Shown here piece after piece: positions 17,515 to 26,046 of a stretch of 64,000 nucleotides of DNA (position 1 is the stretch's first letter; the number at the start of each line of letters is the position of its first letter). This DNA is from Blastococcus litoris (GTDB lineage Bacteria; Actinomycetota; Actinomycetes; Mycobacteriales; Geodermatophilaceae). The notes beneath the pieces are model-generated. The model was not told the DNA's origin, searched no databases, and worked only from the letters and a program-made list of their open reading frames with translations. The stretch covers positions 287,881 through 351,880 of the forward strand of contig NZ_QCZF01000006.1 in NCBI RefSeq assembly GCF_003075095.1. The letters run 5' to 3'. The position numbers and the translations under genes were made by a program.

Positions 17515-18201
17515 CTAGAGGTCGACCGTCAGCCCGTCCGTGCCCGACCGCGCGAGCGCGTCAGCGATGTCGGGGCGCATCGGTGCCAGGCCCGCCCCGG
17601 CGAGGACGACGTCCCGGGCGAAGGCGTGCCACACCATCGCCCGCCGCACCATGCTGTGCCCGCCGGCGACGGTGAAGCGGGCGACGTGCGCACCGGCTGC
17701 CTGTGCGCGCGGGGCGAACTCGGCGGAGAGCGCGGCGGGCACCCATCGGTCGCCGCGGCCGTGGAGGATCGCCACGGTCGCGCCGCGCAGGTGCGCGACC
17801 GGCTCGCCCGGCGGCGTCCAGGGGGCCAGGGCGCAGACCGCCCGCACACCGAACTCGCCGCCGGCACGGAGCACCGCCCGGCCGCCCATCGAGTGGCCGA
17901 CGAGGACGACGGGCACGTCGCCGTGCTCCTCGCGGATCCGGCGCAGGCTCCAGCGGACGTCGGCGAGCGCGTCGGCCGCGATCCCGTTCCAGCCGGCGAC
18001 CCGGTACCGCAGCAGGCACGTCGTCAGCCCCCGCTCCGTCCCTGTCGCCGCGACGAACTGCTCGACGGCGCGCATGCGGACCAGCGACAGCGCCCGCTCC
18101 CGGGGCGGCTGGACGCTGGCCACCGTGCCGCCGTGGCAGAAGAGCGCCACCGCGGCGGTCGCCCCCTCGGACGGCCGCACCTCGAGGCGCGGCTCCGTCA
18201 C
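17515..18201 (-). CDS. Alpha/beta hydrolase
   Basis: A 228-residue alpha/beta-hydrolase. The oxyanion block is LFCHGG, the nucleophile elbow GHSMGGR (Ser), the acid probably Asp in ILHGRGDRWVP, and the base His in VAGGHSMVRR. No signal peptide; cytoplasmic. The compact size without a cap domain resembles dienelactone-hydrolase-like or serine aminopeptidase-like members; substrate unknown. GTG 18201 overlaps the stop of the small upstream gene by 4 nt. Confidence 0.87.
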   Translation of the reverse strand: MTEPRLEVRPSEGATAAVALFCHGGTVASVQPPRERALSLVRMRAVEQFVAATGTERGLTTCLLRYRVAGWNGIAADALADVRWSLRRIREEHGDVPVVLVGHSMGGRAVLRAGGEFGVRAVCALAPWTPPGEPVAHLRGATVAILHGRGDRWVPAALSAEFAPRAQAAGAHVARFTVAGGHSMVRRAMVWHAFARDVVLAGAGLAPMRPDIADALARSGTDGLTVDL

Positions 18202-18398
18202 CGGCGGCGTCCGCCCCGGAGGGTCGCCCGCGCCCGGTCGCCGAGGTCGCCCGCCTTCAGCAGGGTGCGGCTCACCGACGACGGCCCGCGACGCCGCTCG
18301 AGCGAGCGGCCGACCCGGCGCAGCAGGCCGGTGGTGAGCGGGACGACGACGGTGAGGACCAGCCACATCCGCAGCCGACGGGAGAAGAAGAGCCACAT
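18198..18398 (-). CDS. Small single-pass membrane protein
   Basis: A 66-residue protein with one membrane helix (RMWLVLTVVVPLTTGLL) flanked by Arg-rich segments and a basic C-terminus. It is unrecognised. ATG 18398 gives a compact N-terminus; GTG 18416 adds six residues. It is tightly linked to the hydrolase downstream (GTGA overlap) and lies 30 nt after the oxidoreductase stop, so the three genes are probably one transcript. Confidence 0.55.
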   Translation of the reverse strand: MWLFFSRRLRMWLVLTVVVPLTTGLLRRVGRSLERRRGPSSVSRTLLKAGDLGDRARATLRGGRRR

Positions 18399-18428
18399 GG
18401 CCGGTGCCCTGCCCACGCGGTGGCGGTC

Positions 18429-19442
18429 TCAGTCGGCGAGCTTGACCACCATCTTCCCGGTGTTGCCGCCGCGCAGGAGGTCGAGGAAGGCGGGCACGGC
18501 CTCGTCCAGCCCCTCGCGCACGGTCTCCCGGACGACGAGCCGCCCGGAGGTGACCAGCTGGGTGACCTTCTCGGTGAACTCGTCCCGCAGGTCGGCGTGG
18601 TCGCCGACGATGAACCCGCGCAGGCTCAGCTTCTTGGTCACGAGCATGAACATGTTGCGCGGACCGGGCTGCGGTTCGGTCGCGTTGTAGCCGGAGATGG
18701 CGCCGCACAGGGCCGCCCGGCCGAACTCGTTGAAGGCGCCGATGGCGGCTTCGAGGTGCTCGCCGCCCACGTTGTCGAAGAAGACGTCGATGCCGTCGGG
18801 TGCAGCGCCCTTCAGCTGCTGGGCGACCGGTCCGTCGTGGTAGTCGAACGCCGTCGTATAGCCGACCTCCTCGGTCAGCCAGCGCACCTTCTCCGGCGTG
18901 CCGGCGCTGCCGATCACGGCGGAAGCCCCGTTCAGGCGGGCGAACTGCCCGACCAGGCTCCCGACCGCGCCCGCGGCCCCGGAGACGAAGACCGCGTCGC
19001 CCTCCCGGAACTGCGCCAGCCGGAACAGGCCGACCCAGGCGGTCAGCCCTGGCATCCCGAGGACGCCCAGGTGGTAGCTCGGCGGGATGCCGGGGAGCTC
19101 GGGGAGCACCCGGACGTGCCGGGCGTCGAGGACGGCGACGTCCCGCCACGCCGCGTCGGCCAGCACCAGGGAGCCCTCCGGCACGGCGGGCGAGCGGGAC
19201 TCGACCACCCGCCCCACGGCGCCGCCCTTCATGGTCTCGCCGACCTCCCACGACGCCGCGTAGGACTTCCCCGCGTTCATCCGGCCGCGCATGTACGGGT
19301 CGACCGACATGGCGAGCATCCGCACGACGACCTGCCCCTCGGCCGGATCGGGGCGCTCGAGCTCCACGAGCCGGAAGTCGTCGGGGGTCGGCTCGCCGTG
19401 CGGTCGGGCCGCCAGCTGCCATTCACGCGTGGTCACGGGCAT
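18429..19442 (-). CDS. NADP-dependent zinc-independent alcohol dehydrogenase/enone reductase
   Basis: A 337-residue medium-chain reductase of the leukotriene B4 dehydrogenase/CurA group. It has the PYMRGRM block near the N-terminus, GMPGLTAWVGL before the cofactor domain, and the nucleotide loop SGAAGAVGSLVGQFA. The YDYH-type stretch, FFDNVGGEHLEA and ISGYN are family hallmarks. No catalytic zinc ligands are present. It probably reduces alpha,beta-unsaturated ketones with NADPH. ATG 19442. It diverges from the haloalkane dehalogenase gene, 55 bp between starts. Confidence 0.9.
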   Translation of the reverse strand: MPVTTREWQLAARPHGEPTPDDFRLVELERPDPAEGQVVVRMLAMSVDPYMRGRMNAGKSYAASWEVGETMKGGAVGRVVESRSPAVPEGSLVLADAAWRDVAVLDARHVRVLPELPGIPPSYHLGVLGMPGLTAWVGLFRLAQFREGDAVFVSGAAGAVGSLVGQFARLNGASAVIGSAGTPEKVRWLTEEVGYTTAFDYHDGPVAQQLKGAAPDGIDVFFDNVGGEHLEAAIGAFNEFGRAALCGAISGYNATEPQPGPRNMFMLVTKKLSLRGFIVGDHADLRDEFTEKVTQLVTSGRLVVRETVREGLDEAVPAFLDLLRGGNTGKMVVKLAD

Positions 19443-19497
19443 GGGCCCGATCCTGCCCCGTGGCGCCGGGCGGGACGCCATCGCGTAGGAAGAGGCC

Positions 19498-20400
19498 ATG
19501 GAGATCCTGCGGACGCCCGAGGAGCGGTTCGCCGACCTGCCCGACTTCCCGTACGAGCCGCGCCACGTCGAGGTGGACGGCGGGCTGCGGGTGGCGGTCG
19601 TCGAGGAGGGGCCGGCCGACGGCGAGACCGTCCTGCTGCTGCACGGCGAGCCGTCCTGGTCCTTCCTCTACCGCCGGATGATCCCGGTGCTGGCCGGGGC
19701 CGGCCTGCGCGTCGTCGCGCCGGACCTCGTGGGCTTCGGCCGCTCGGACAAGCCGACCGACCGGGCGGCCTACAGCTACGCCGCGCACGTCGGGTGGATG
19801 CGGGAGGCGCTGCTCGACCGGCTCGACCTGCACCACGTCACGCTGGTCGGCCAGGACTGGGGCGGCCTGATCGGCCTCCGGCTGGTCGCGGAGCACCCGG
19901 ACCGCTTCGCGCGCGTCGTCGTCGCCAACACGGGCCTGCCGACCGGCGACCAGCCGATGAGCGAGGCGTTCCTGGCGTGGCAGCGGTTCTCGCAGGAGAG
20001 CCCGGAGTTCCAGATCGGCCGCGTCGTCGCCAACGGGTGCCGGACGACGCTGCCGGCCGAGGTCGTGGCCGCGTACGACGCGCCCTTCCCCGACGACAGG
20101 TACACCGCCGGCGCGCGGGTCTTCCCGGCACTGGTGCCCACCCGCCCCGACGACCCGGCCGCGGCCGCGAACCGGGCGGCGTGGGAGGTCCTCACCCGGT
20201 GGGAGAAGCCGTTCCTCACCGCTTTCTCCGACGGCGACCCGATCACCGGCGGCGGCGACCGGGTCTTCCAGAAGCTGGTCCCCGGGGCACGCGGGATGGC
20301 GCACACCACGCTGGCGGGCGGTGGCCACTTCCTGCAGGAGGACGTCGGCCCCGAGCTGGCCCGGGTCGTCGCCGACCTCGTGGCGGCCACCCCCCGGTGA
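19498..20400 (+). CDS. Haloalkane dehalogenase, HLD-I type
   Basis: A 300-residue alpha/beta-hydrolase close to DhlA/DhmA. HGEPSW contains the oxyanion Glu and Trp, Asp120-Trp121 in GQDWGG is the nucleophile and first halide-binding Trp, and Trp161 in FLAWQRF matches the second halide-binding Trp of DhlA. The acid is probably Asp247 in SDGDPITG and the base His277 in GGGHFLQE. It should hydrolyse carbon-halogen bonds to alcohol plus halide; natural substrate unknown. ATG 19498. Its stop overlaps the next gene as GTGA. Confidence 0.92.
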   Translation: MEILRTPEERFADLPDFPYEPRHVEVDGGLRVAVVEEGPADGETVLLLHGEPSWSFLYRRMIPVLAGAGLRVVAPDLVGFGRSDKPTDRAAYSYAAHVGWMREALLDRLDLHHVTLVGQDWGGLIGLRLVAEHPDRFARVVVANTGLPTGDQPMSEAFLAWQRFSQESPEFQIGRVVANGCRTTLPAEVVAAYDAPFPDDRYTAGARVFPALVPTRPDDPAAAANRAAWEVLTRWEKPFLTAFSDGDPITGGGDRVFQKLVPGARGMAHTTLAGGGHFLQEDVGPELARVVADLVAATPR

Positions 20401-21521
20401 CCGCGGCCGAGGACCTCTTCGGCGCGCTCCGGCGCGCGCCCGACGTCGAGGCGCCCGAGCTGGTGGCCGTCGACGCGACCGACCGGCTGCTGCTCGACGA
20501 GGCGGCGGCCGCGCTGGCGCTCTGCGGGCCGGGCGAGGTCGCCGTCGTCGACGACGCGTACGGGGCCCTCACCCTCGGCGCGGTGGCCCTGCACGGCGCC
20601 TCCGACGTGCGGGTCGCGCAGGACCTCCTGGTCGGGGAGCGCGCGCTGGCGCTCAACGCCGGGCGCACCGACCTGACCGGCACCTACCGGCAGCTGCCGC
20701 TCGACGAGGTGGCTGCCGGGGCGCGGGTCGTCCTCGTCCAGGCCCCGAAGGCGCTCGACGCGCTGCGCGAGATCGCCGAGCGCGTCGCCGCGGTGGCCGC
20801 TCCCGACGTCACCGTGCTCGTCGGCGGCCGGGTCAAGCACATGACGCACGCGATGAACGACGTCCTCGGCGACTCGTTCGGCGACGTCTCGGCGACCCTC
20901 GCGCGGCAGAAGTCGCGGGTGCTCGTCGCCCGCCGGCCGGAGCCCGCACCGTCGTCGTTCCCGCGGCGGCAGGAGCACCCCGATCTGGGGCTGACGGTCT
21001 GCGCGCACGGAGCCGCGTTCGCGGGCACCAAGGTCGACATCGGCACCCGGACGCTGCTCGGCGTCCTGGAGGAGCAGGCGCCGGGGGCCGGGACGGCACT
21101 CGACCTGGGCTGCGGCACGGGGGTGCTCGCGACCGTGCTGGCGCGCAGCCGGCCCGGGCTCGCCGTCCTGGCGGCCGACCAGTCGGCCGCGGCGGTCGCG
21201 TCCGCCGCCGCGACGGCGGAGGCCAACGGCGTGGCCGACCGGGTGCGCGTCGTCCGGGACGACGCGGCCGACTCCCTCGACGACGCGAGCGTCGACCTGG
21301 TCGCGTGCAACCCGCCCTTCCACGTGGGTGCCGCCGTCGTGACGACCGCCGCCGACCGGCTGTTCGCGGCGGCGGCGCGCGTGCTGCGGCCCGGTGGCGA
21401 GCTGTTCACGGTCTACAACAGCGCGCTGCGCTACAAGCCGGTGCTGGGCCGCGTCGTCGGTCCCACCCGGGTCGCCCGGCAGACGCCGAAGTTCACGGTG
21501 ACGGTCTCCACGCGCAGGTGA
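20397..21521 (+). CDS. RsmC/RlmG-like rRNA guanine-N2 methyltransferase
   Basis: A 374-residue class I methyltransferase with the RsmC/RlmG layout: a degenerate N-terminal methyltransferase-like domain (1-190), then a catalytic domain. The SAM loop is LDLGCGTGVLATVLA and the catalytic motif CNPPFHVG (NPPF, typical of guanine-N2 or adenine-N6 enzymes). VKHMTHAMND in the first half is also a family block. GTG 20397 overlaps the dehalogenase stop by 4 nt, an odd pairing since one is catabolic and the other housekeeping. rRNA is the likely target; the exact base is unknown. Confidence 0.88.
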   Translation: MTAAEDLFGALRRAPDVEAPELVAVDATDRLLLDEAAAALALCGPGEVAVVDDAYGALTLGAVALHGASDVRVAQDLLVGERALALNAGRTDLTGTYRQLPLDEVAAGARVVLVQAPKALDALREIAERVAAVAAPDVTVLVGGRVKHMTHAMNDVLGDSFGDVSATLARQKSRVLVARRPEPAPSSFPRRQEHPDLGLTVCAHGAAFAGTKVDIGTRTLLGVLEEQAPGAGTALDLGCGTGVLATVLARSRPGLAVLAADQSAAAVASAAATAEANGVADRVRVVRDDAADSLDDASVDLVACNPPFHVGAAVVTTAADRLFAAAARVLRPGGELFTVYNSALRYKPVLGRVVGPTRVARQTPKFTVTVSTRR

Positions 21522-21561
21522 CCCTTGTCCCCGCGGCCGGACCAGGCCACGGTGACCGCCC

Positions 21562-22635
21562 ATGACAGCCACGCCGCCCGTCCCGCTCGCCGACCGCCTC
21601 GTCGCCGCCGTCACGGGAGCCTTCGAGGCGGCGGCGGTCGACCTCGGTGACCGGCTGGGCTGGTACCGCGCCCTGGCCGGCACCCCGTGCACGGCGCCGC
21701 AGCTCGCGGCGCGGACCGGCACGCACCCGCGCTACGCCCGCGAGTGGCTCGAGCAGCAGGCCGTCGCCGGGTACCTCACCGTCGACGACGTCGGGGCCGC
21801 ACCCGACGAGCGCTGCTACACGCTCCCCGACGAGCACCGCGCCGTCCTCGTCGACGAGGTCGACCCCTCCTACGCGACGCCCCTGGCCCGGGTGGCCATG
21901 ACCTTCACGCGCAACGTCCCGCGCCTGGCGGAGGTGTACCGGAGCGGCGGCGGGGTGAGCTGGGCCGAGATGGGCCCGGAGGCGCGGGAGGGTCAGGCGG
22001 CCGCGAACCGGCCCTTCTTCACGGGCGCGCTGGTCACCGAGGTGCTGCCCGGGATCGCCGACGTGGACGCGGTCCTCCGGGACGGCGGCCGGGTCGCGGA
22101 CGTCGGCTGCGGCATGGGGTGGTCGTCGATCGGGATCGCCCTCGGCTACCCGGCCGCCCGGGTCGACGGGTTCGACGTGGACGAGCCGTCGGTCGAGCAG
22201 GCGCGGCGCAACGCCGACGAGACCGGCGTCGCCGACCGCGTGCGGTTCGCCGTCGCCGACGTCGGGAGCCTGGCGGACGCGCAGCAGTACGACCTGGTGA
22301 CGGCATTCGAGTGCGTGCACGACATGCCCGACCCGGTCGGCGTCCTGTCGGCCGTGCGGGCCATGGTGCGGCCCGGCGGCACCGTCCTCGTCGTGGACGA
22401 GCGGGTGGCCGAGACGTTCACCGCGCCGGGGAACGACGTCGAGCGGCTGATGTACGGCTACAGCCTGACCTGCTGCCTGCCCGACTCGATGTCCACCACC
22501 CCGTCGGCGGCGACCGGCACCGTGATGCGGCCGGCCGTGCTCGAGGGCTATGCCCGGGAGGCCGGCTTCGCCGGCGTGGAGGTGCTGCCGGTCGAGCACG
22601 ACTTCTTCCGCTTCTACCGCCTGACGAGCGGCTGA
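21562..22635 (+). CDS. Winged-helix SAM-dependent methyltransferase (Rv2258c-like)
   Basis: A 357-residue protein. An N-terminal winged-helix module (TGTHPRYAREWLEQQAVAGYLTV) of the kind used for dimerisation by O-methyltransferases precedes a class I methyltransferase domain, with SAM motif VADVGCGMGWSSIGIA, acidic Asp in VDGFDVDEPS and AFECVHDMPDP. Order and length match Mycobacterium Rv2258c. Probable small-molecule methyltransferase; substrate unknown. ATG 21562 lies 40 nt after the previous methyltransferase, so co-transcription is plausible. Confidence 0.87.
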   Translation: MTATPPVPLADRLVAAVTGAFEAAAVDLGDRLGWYRALAGTPCTAPQLAARTGTHPRYAREWLEQQAVAGYLTVDDVGAAPDERCYTLPDEHRAVLVDEVDPSYATPLARVAMTFTRNVPRLAEVYRSGGGVSWAEMGPEAREGQAAANRPFFTGALVTEVLPGIADVDAVLRDGGRVADVGCGMGWSSIGIALGYPAARVDGFDVDEPSVEQARRNADETGVADRVRFAVADVGSLADAQQYDLVTAFECVHDMPDPVGVLSAVRAMVRPGGTVLVVDERVAETFTAPGNDVERLMYGYSLTCCLPDSMSTTPSAATGTVMRPAVLEGYAREAGFAGVEVLPVEHDFFRFYRLTSG

Positions 22636-22678
22636 ACCGGTCCCACCGCTCCGGAACCAGAAATGCCGGAAGTTTCAT

Positions 22679-22741
22679 GTTCTTCGGCTGTAGTCGCTCC
22701 ACCGACCGGCCGAAGAACGCGGCAACGGTGGACGACCACCG
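22679..22741 (+). promoter_or_regulatory. Two-hairpin leader of the chemoreceptor gene
   Basis: GTTCTTCGGC (22679-22688) and GCCGAAGAAC (22709-22718) form a perfect 10-bp inverted repeat with a 20-nt loop. CGGTGG-ACGA-CCACCG (22726-22741) forms a second, 6-bp hairpin. Both end shortly before the GGAG ribosome site at 22757. They may structure the mRNA leader or end transcription from the gene upstream. It does not match the c-di-GMP riboswitch consensus known before some chemoreceptor genes. Confidence 0.45.
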
Positions 22742-22766
22742 GCCGGCCCTGGCTCTGGAGACCCCG

Positions 22767-24353
22767 ATGGCGCGTTCGCTCTGGTCCGACCGCCCGCTCG
22801 GCGTGAAGCTGGCTGCCCTGGTCGCGGCGGGCGCCGCGGCGCTCGGCGTCTTCGCGGTCGTGACCGTCGGCGCTCTCCAGGACACCGGGGAGACGGCCGG
22901 GGAGCTGCTGGCCAGCGCCGAGGCCACCGAGGACGCCCTGCTCGCCGACATGATGCACGACGCCGTCCGGGCCGACGTCCTCCAGGCGCTGCTCAGCCGC
23001 GGGACCGGCGAGCTGTACGAGACCGCGACCGCCGACCTGGCCGACCACACCAGGACCTTCCGCGCGATCCTCGACGAGGCCCGGGCCGACGCGCTCAGCC
23101 CCGAGGTCGTGGACGCCGTGGAGGCCGTCACCCCCGAGGTGGAGGACTACCTGACCTCGGCGGACGCCATCGTGACCACCGCCGGAGCAGACCCGGCGGC
23201 CGCCGGCGCGGCCTACCCGCAGTTCGCCGAGGCGTTCTCCGCCCTCGAGGAGCAGCTGCCGACGATGGGGGACGCGGTCGCCGCCTTCGCCGACGCGGCG
23301 GCCGTCCACTCGGACGACGAGCGCGGCACCGCCATCACCTCGGCGATCGTCGTCGCCGTCGCCGGCGTCCTCGTGCTCGCCCTGCTGGGCTGGGTCGTGA
23401 CCCGCTCGGTGGTCCGGCCGCTGAACCAGGTCCGCGCCGTCCTCGCCGGTCTCGCCGACGGCGACCTGCGCGGCTCCACCCACGTGACGAGCAACGACGA
23501 GGTCGGGCAGATGGCCGCCTCGCTCGAGGCCTCGATGGCCAACGTGCGCGCCGTCATGACCGCGATCGGTGACAGCTCCACCACGCTGGCCTCGGCGACC
23601 GAGCAGCTCTCGGCCAGCGCCCAGGACATGGCCCGCCTGGCCGACGAGTCTTCGCAGCAGAGCGGCATCGTGGCGTCGGCGGCCGGGCAGGTCTCCACCA
23701 ACGTGCAGACCGTGGCCGCCGGCTCCGAGCAGATGGGTGCCTCCATCCGCGAGATCGCGCAGAACGCCAGCGAGGTGTCGCGAGTGGCCGGTCAGGCGGT
23801 GGCCGCCGCCGACGACACCACCGCGACGGTGGCCAAGCTGGGCGAGTCGTCCCTGGAGATCGCCGGCGTGGTCAAGGTGATCACCTCGATCGCGGAGCAG
23901 ACGAACCTCCTGGCCCTCAACGCCACGATCGAGGCGGCGCGGGCAGGAGAGGCGGGGAAGGGCTTCGCCGTCGTCGCGAACGAGGTCAAGGAGCTGGCGC
24001 AGGAGACGGCGAAGGCGACCGAGGACATCTCGAAGCGGGTCGAGGCGATCCAGACCGACACCGAGGGCGCCGTCCGGGCGATCGGCGAGATCTCGTCGAT
24101 CATCGCCCGGATCAACGACTCGCAGAGCACCATCGCCGCCGCCGTCGAGGAGCAGACCGCCACGACGACGGAGATGAACCGCAACGTCGCGGAGGCGGCG
24201 CTCTCGGCCAGCCAGATCGCGGAGAACATCGACGCGGTCGCCACGGCCACCGGATCCACGACCCGCGCGATGACCGACGCGCAGGCCGCCATCGACGAGG
24301 TCGCCCGCATGGCGACCTCGCTCCACAGCTCGGTCGCGAGGTTCCGGTACTGA
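22767..24353 (+). CDS. Methyl-accepting chemotaxis protein
   Basis: A 528-residue chemoreceptor. First membrane helix about 13-35, extracellular helical sensor about 36-185, second helix about 187-210 (ITSAIVVAVAGVLVLALLGWVV), HAMP about 211-265, then the coiled-coil signalling domain with the highly conserved tip EQTNLLALNATIEAARAGEAGKG. No C-terminal CheR-binding pentapeptide. ATG 22767 has GGAG 6 nt upstream; an in-frame ATG at 22677-22678 lies in the hairpin leader and is less likely. No che or flagellar genes are in the window. Ligand unknown. Confidence 0.93.
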   Translation: MARSLWSDRPLGVKLAALVAAGAAALGVFAVVTVGALQDTGETAGELLASAEATEDALLADMMHDAVRADVLQALLSRGTGELYETATADLADHTRTFRAILDEARADALSPEVVDAVEAVTPEVEDYLTSADAIVTTAGADPAAAGAAYPQFAEAFSALEEQLPTMGDAVAAFADAAAVHSDDERGTAITSAIVVAVAGVLVLALLGWVVTRSVVRPLNQVRAVLAGLADGDLRGSTHVTSNDEVGQMAASLEASMANVRAVMTAIGDSSTTLASATEQLSASAQDMARLADESSQQSGIVASAAGQVSTNVQTVAAGSEQMGASIREIAQNASEVSRVAGQAVAAADDTTATVAKLGESSLEIAGVVKVITSIAEQTNLLALNATIEAARAGEAGKGFAVVANEVKELAQETAKATEDISKRVEAIQTDTEGAVRAIGEISSIIARINDSQSTIAAAVEEQTATTTEMNRNVAEAALSASQIAENIDAVATATGSTTRAMTDAQAAIDEVARMATSLHSSVARFRY

Positions 24354-24377
24354 CGCGCTACCGGAGCGGCCTGAGAC

Positions 24378-24411
24378 GCGGCGGCGGTGGGGGGCTTCCC
24401 ACCGCCGCCGC
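24378..24411 (+). terminator. Strong intrinsic terminator after chemoreceptor gene
   Basis: A perfect 14-bp stem (24378-24391 with 24398-24411), almost all G-C, with a 6-nt loop GGGCTT, starts 25 nt after the chemoreceptor stop. No T-run follows, as is common for terminators in GC-rich actinobacteria. It isolates the receptor gene from the LiaF-like gene. Confidence 0.75.
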
Positions 24412-24512
24412 CGTCAATTCCGGGCCATGACCGCCCTGTCGCCTCGAGGCGCCCACCGACCGGGGCCGTCGCGCTCGTCGGTGACGGTCGCCGATGGTGG
24501 CAGGCTCTCCCC

Positions 24513-24986
24513 ATGAGGCGTCCGCCCGCTCCTGTCCTCCGGAAGCTCCGGCCGTGGATCATCGGCTGGATCGCCGTCCAGGCATCGGTGGCCGCGCTCG
24601 GCCGGTTGGCCGCCTGGCGGAAGGACGAGGGCGACGAGTCCTCGACGTCGATCCGGCGGGTGCTCACGCACGGCGGCCTGGAGCTGCACCCGCGCAACCC
24701 CGGCCTGTCGCGGCTGCGCGTGGACATGGCCATGGCCGGCGCAGAGATCGACCTGACGGGCATCCCGCAGCCCGACCAGGGCATCGACCTCACGCTGCGG
24801 GTCCTCATGGGTGGTGCGGCGGTGCAGGTACCGGCCGACTGGCGGGTGTGGTGGCGGTTCCGCGGAGTCGGCGGCATGGGCGGGGACGGCGTCGTGCAGC
24901 GCACCCACGACGAGCACGCGGCCGACGTGCGGATCCACGCGATCGCCGTCTTCGGCGGCATCGGCATCGAGGCGGGAGGCCGGTGA
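24513..24986 (+). CDS. LiaF-like small membrane-associated protein
   Basis: A 157-residue protein. A basic N-terminus and one hydrophobic segment (LRPWIIGWIAVQASVAALGRLAAW) are followed by a beta-rich domain resembling the C-terminal part of LiaF/DUF2154 cell-wall stress proteins: LRVDMAMAGAEIDLTGI, VLMGGAAVQVPADWRVWWRF, GGIGIEAGG. LiaF relatives tune envelope-stress signalling, but this one lacks the usual four-helix N-terminus. Start ATG 24513. The possible 28-residue membrane peptide starts 2 nt after its stop codon. Confidence 0.7.
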   Translation: MRRPPAPVLRKLRPWIIGWIAVQASVAALGRLAAWRKDEGDESSTSIRRVLTHGGLELHPRNPGLSRLRVDMAMAGAEIDLTGIPQPDQGIDLTLRVLMGGAAVQVPADWRVWWRFRGVGGMGGDGVVQRTHDEHAADVRIHAIAVFGGIGIEAGGR

Positions 24987-24987
24987 G

Positions 24988-25074
24988 GTGGAGACCGTCG
25001 TCGTCGTGGTCGTCGGCATCGGCGTGATCGCCCTGATCGTCGCCCGGTACTGGTTCTTCGACTCGCGACCGTAG
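24988..25074 (+). CDS. Possible 28-residue membrane peptide
   Basis: GTG 24988 begins 2 nt after the LiaF-like stop, with GGGAGG about 8 nt upstream. It encodes a short peptide that is nearly all membrane helix (VVVVVVGIGVIALIVARYWFF) with a polar SRP tail. The ribosome site, tight spacing and compact TM character support it. Length alone makes it weak. If real, it may accompany the LiaF-like protein in the membrane. Confidence 0.35.
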   Translation: METVVVVVVGIGVIALIVARYWFFDSRP

Positions 25075-25109
25075 GGCGCTCGCGGGCACCGACCATCCGC
25101 CCCGGTGGC

Positions 25110-26021
25110 TCAGCAGAAGCCGGGCGTGCCCTGCCAGGCGAGGTCGGCGGGCGGGACGTCGTCACGCAGGACCGTGCCCTCGATCAGCCCGTAGGGGCGG
25201 TCGTCGGCGTGGTAGACCACCGCGCCGCCCTCGGGGGTGTTCTGCAGGCCGTAGGCGGAGAGGTCCTGCAGGAAGTGGTGCTTGTTCGGCATCGACATCC
25301 GGATCTCCGCGACGTCCGCGAACTGCTCCAGCACGGCCTCGCCCATGGCGTACAGCGACTGCTGCAGCGCCAGCGAGTGCGTCGAGGCGAACGTCTCGAG
25401 CAGGGTGGTCCGCACGCCGGCGAAGCAGGCGTCGAAGTCGAGGTCCGTGCCCGCGTACCGCCAGCGGGCGGTCACCGCGGTCGCGAGGATCCGGTCCCTC
25501 GTCTCGGCCAGGGTCGTGTACCGGTCGCGCGGGAAGCCCCGGAACTCCGACCCCGTCGTCTTGAGGACGACGAGATCGCCCAGCCCGGCCAGCACGTGCG
25601 CGTCGTCCCCGTCCACGGTGACGACGGCGGTGCGCACCTCGCTGCCGTTGCGCGAGAACGCGTGGTCGTGCGGCTGCCCGCCCACCGCGATCCGGTCCCA
25701 GCCGTAGGACTCCACGGCCACCCGGGCGCCGGTGATCCAGTCATAGGAGCCGGCGAAGTGCCGGGCCAGCCGCAGCCCGAACTCCTCCGGGGTGCCCACG
25801 CCGTCGCGGGCGAACGCGAACACCGTGTTCTTCTGCGCGTCGGTCGTCAGCACGTGGGCGTTGTCACCGGCGGTGTGCGCGGCGGTGAAGTCGCCGCGCA
25901 GGCTCGAGCTGACGTCCAGGTCCCAGAACGTGTGCCGAGGCGAGCTGCGGTCCACCGCGACCACGCGGACCTCCGCCTTCCCGTACTGGTTCGGTCCGAG
26001 CACGATCGCCATGCGGCGCAT
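25110..26021 (-). CDS. uox: Urate oxidase (uricase)
   Basis: A 303-residue cofactor-free uricase that oxidises urate to 5-hydroxyisourate. The two T-fold repeats are clear: LGPNQYGKAEVRVV at the N-terminus, TTDAQKNTVFAFARD with the catalytic Thr/Lys region, and the C-terminal blocks VAEIRMSMPNKHHFLQDL and GLQNTPEGGAVVYHADDRPYG. ATG 26021 or 26012 both fit. It is the last gene of uraD-uraH-uox, and its product is passed to the HIU hydrolase encoded just before it. Confidence 0.96.
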   Translation of the reverse strand: MRRMAIVLGPNQYGKAEVRVVAVDRSSPRHTFWDLDVSSSLRGDFTAAHTAGDNAHVLTTDAQKNTVFAFARDGVGTPEEFGLRLARHFAGSYDWITGARVAVESYGWDRIAVGGQPHDHAFSRNGSEVRTAVVTVDGDDAHVLAGLGDLVVLKTTGSEFRGFPRDRYTTLAETRDRILATAVTARWRYAGTDLDFDACFAGVRTTLLETFASTHSLALQQSLYAMGEAVLEQFADVAEIRMSMPNKHHFLQDLSAYGLQNTPEGGAVVYHADDRPYGLIEGTVLRDDVPPADLAWQGTPGFC

Positions 26022-26046
26022 GGTGCACGTGGAACCGACGACGGCG

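Noticed and set aside
17703-20396. 5' part of a very long plus-strand frame ending at 21521
   Set aside because: Only the part from GTG 20397 encodes the methyltransferase. The upstream part is a shadow of minus-strand genes and an alternate frame of the dehalogenase.
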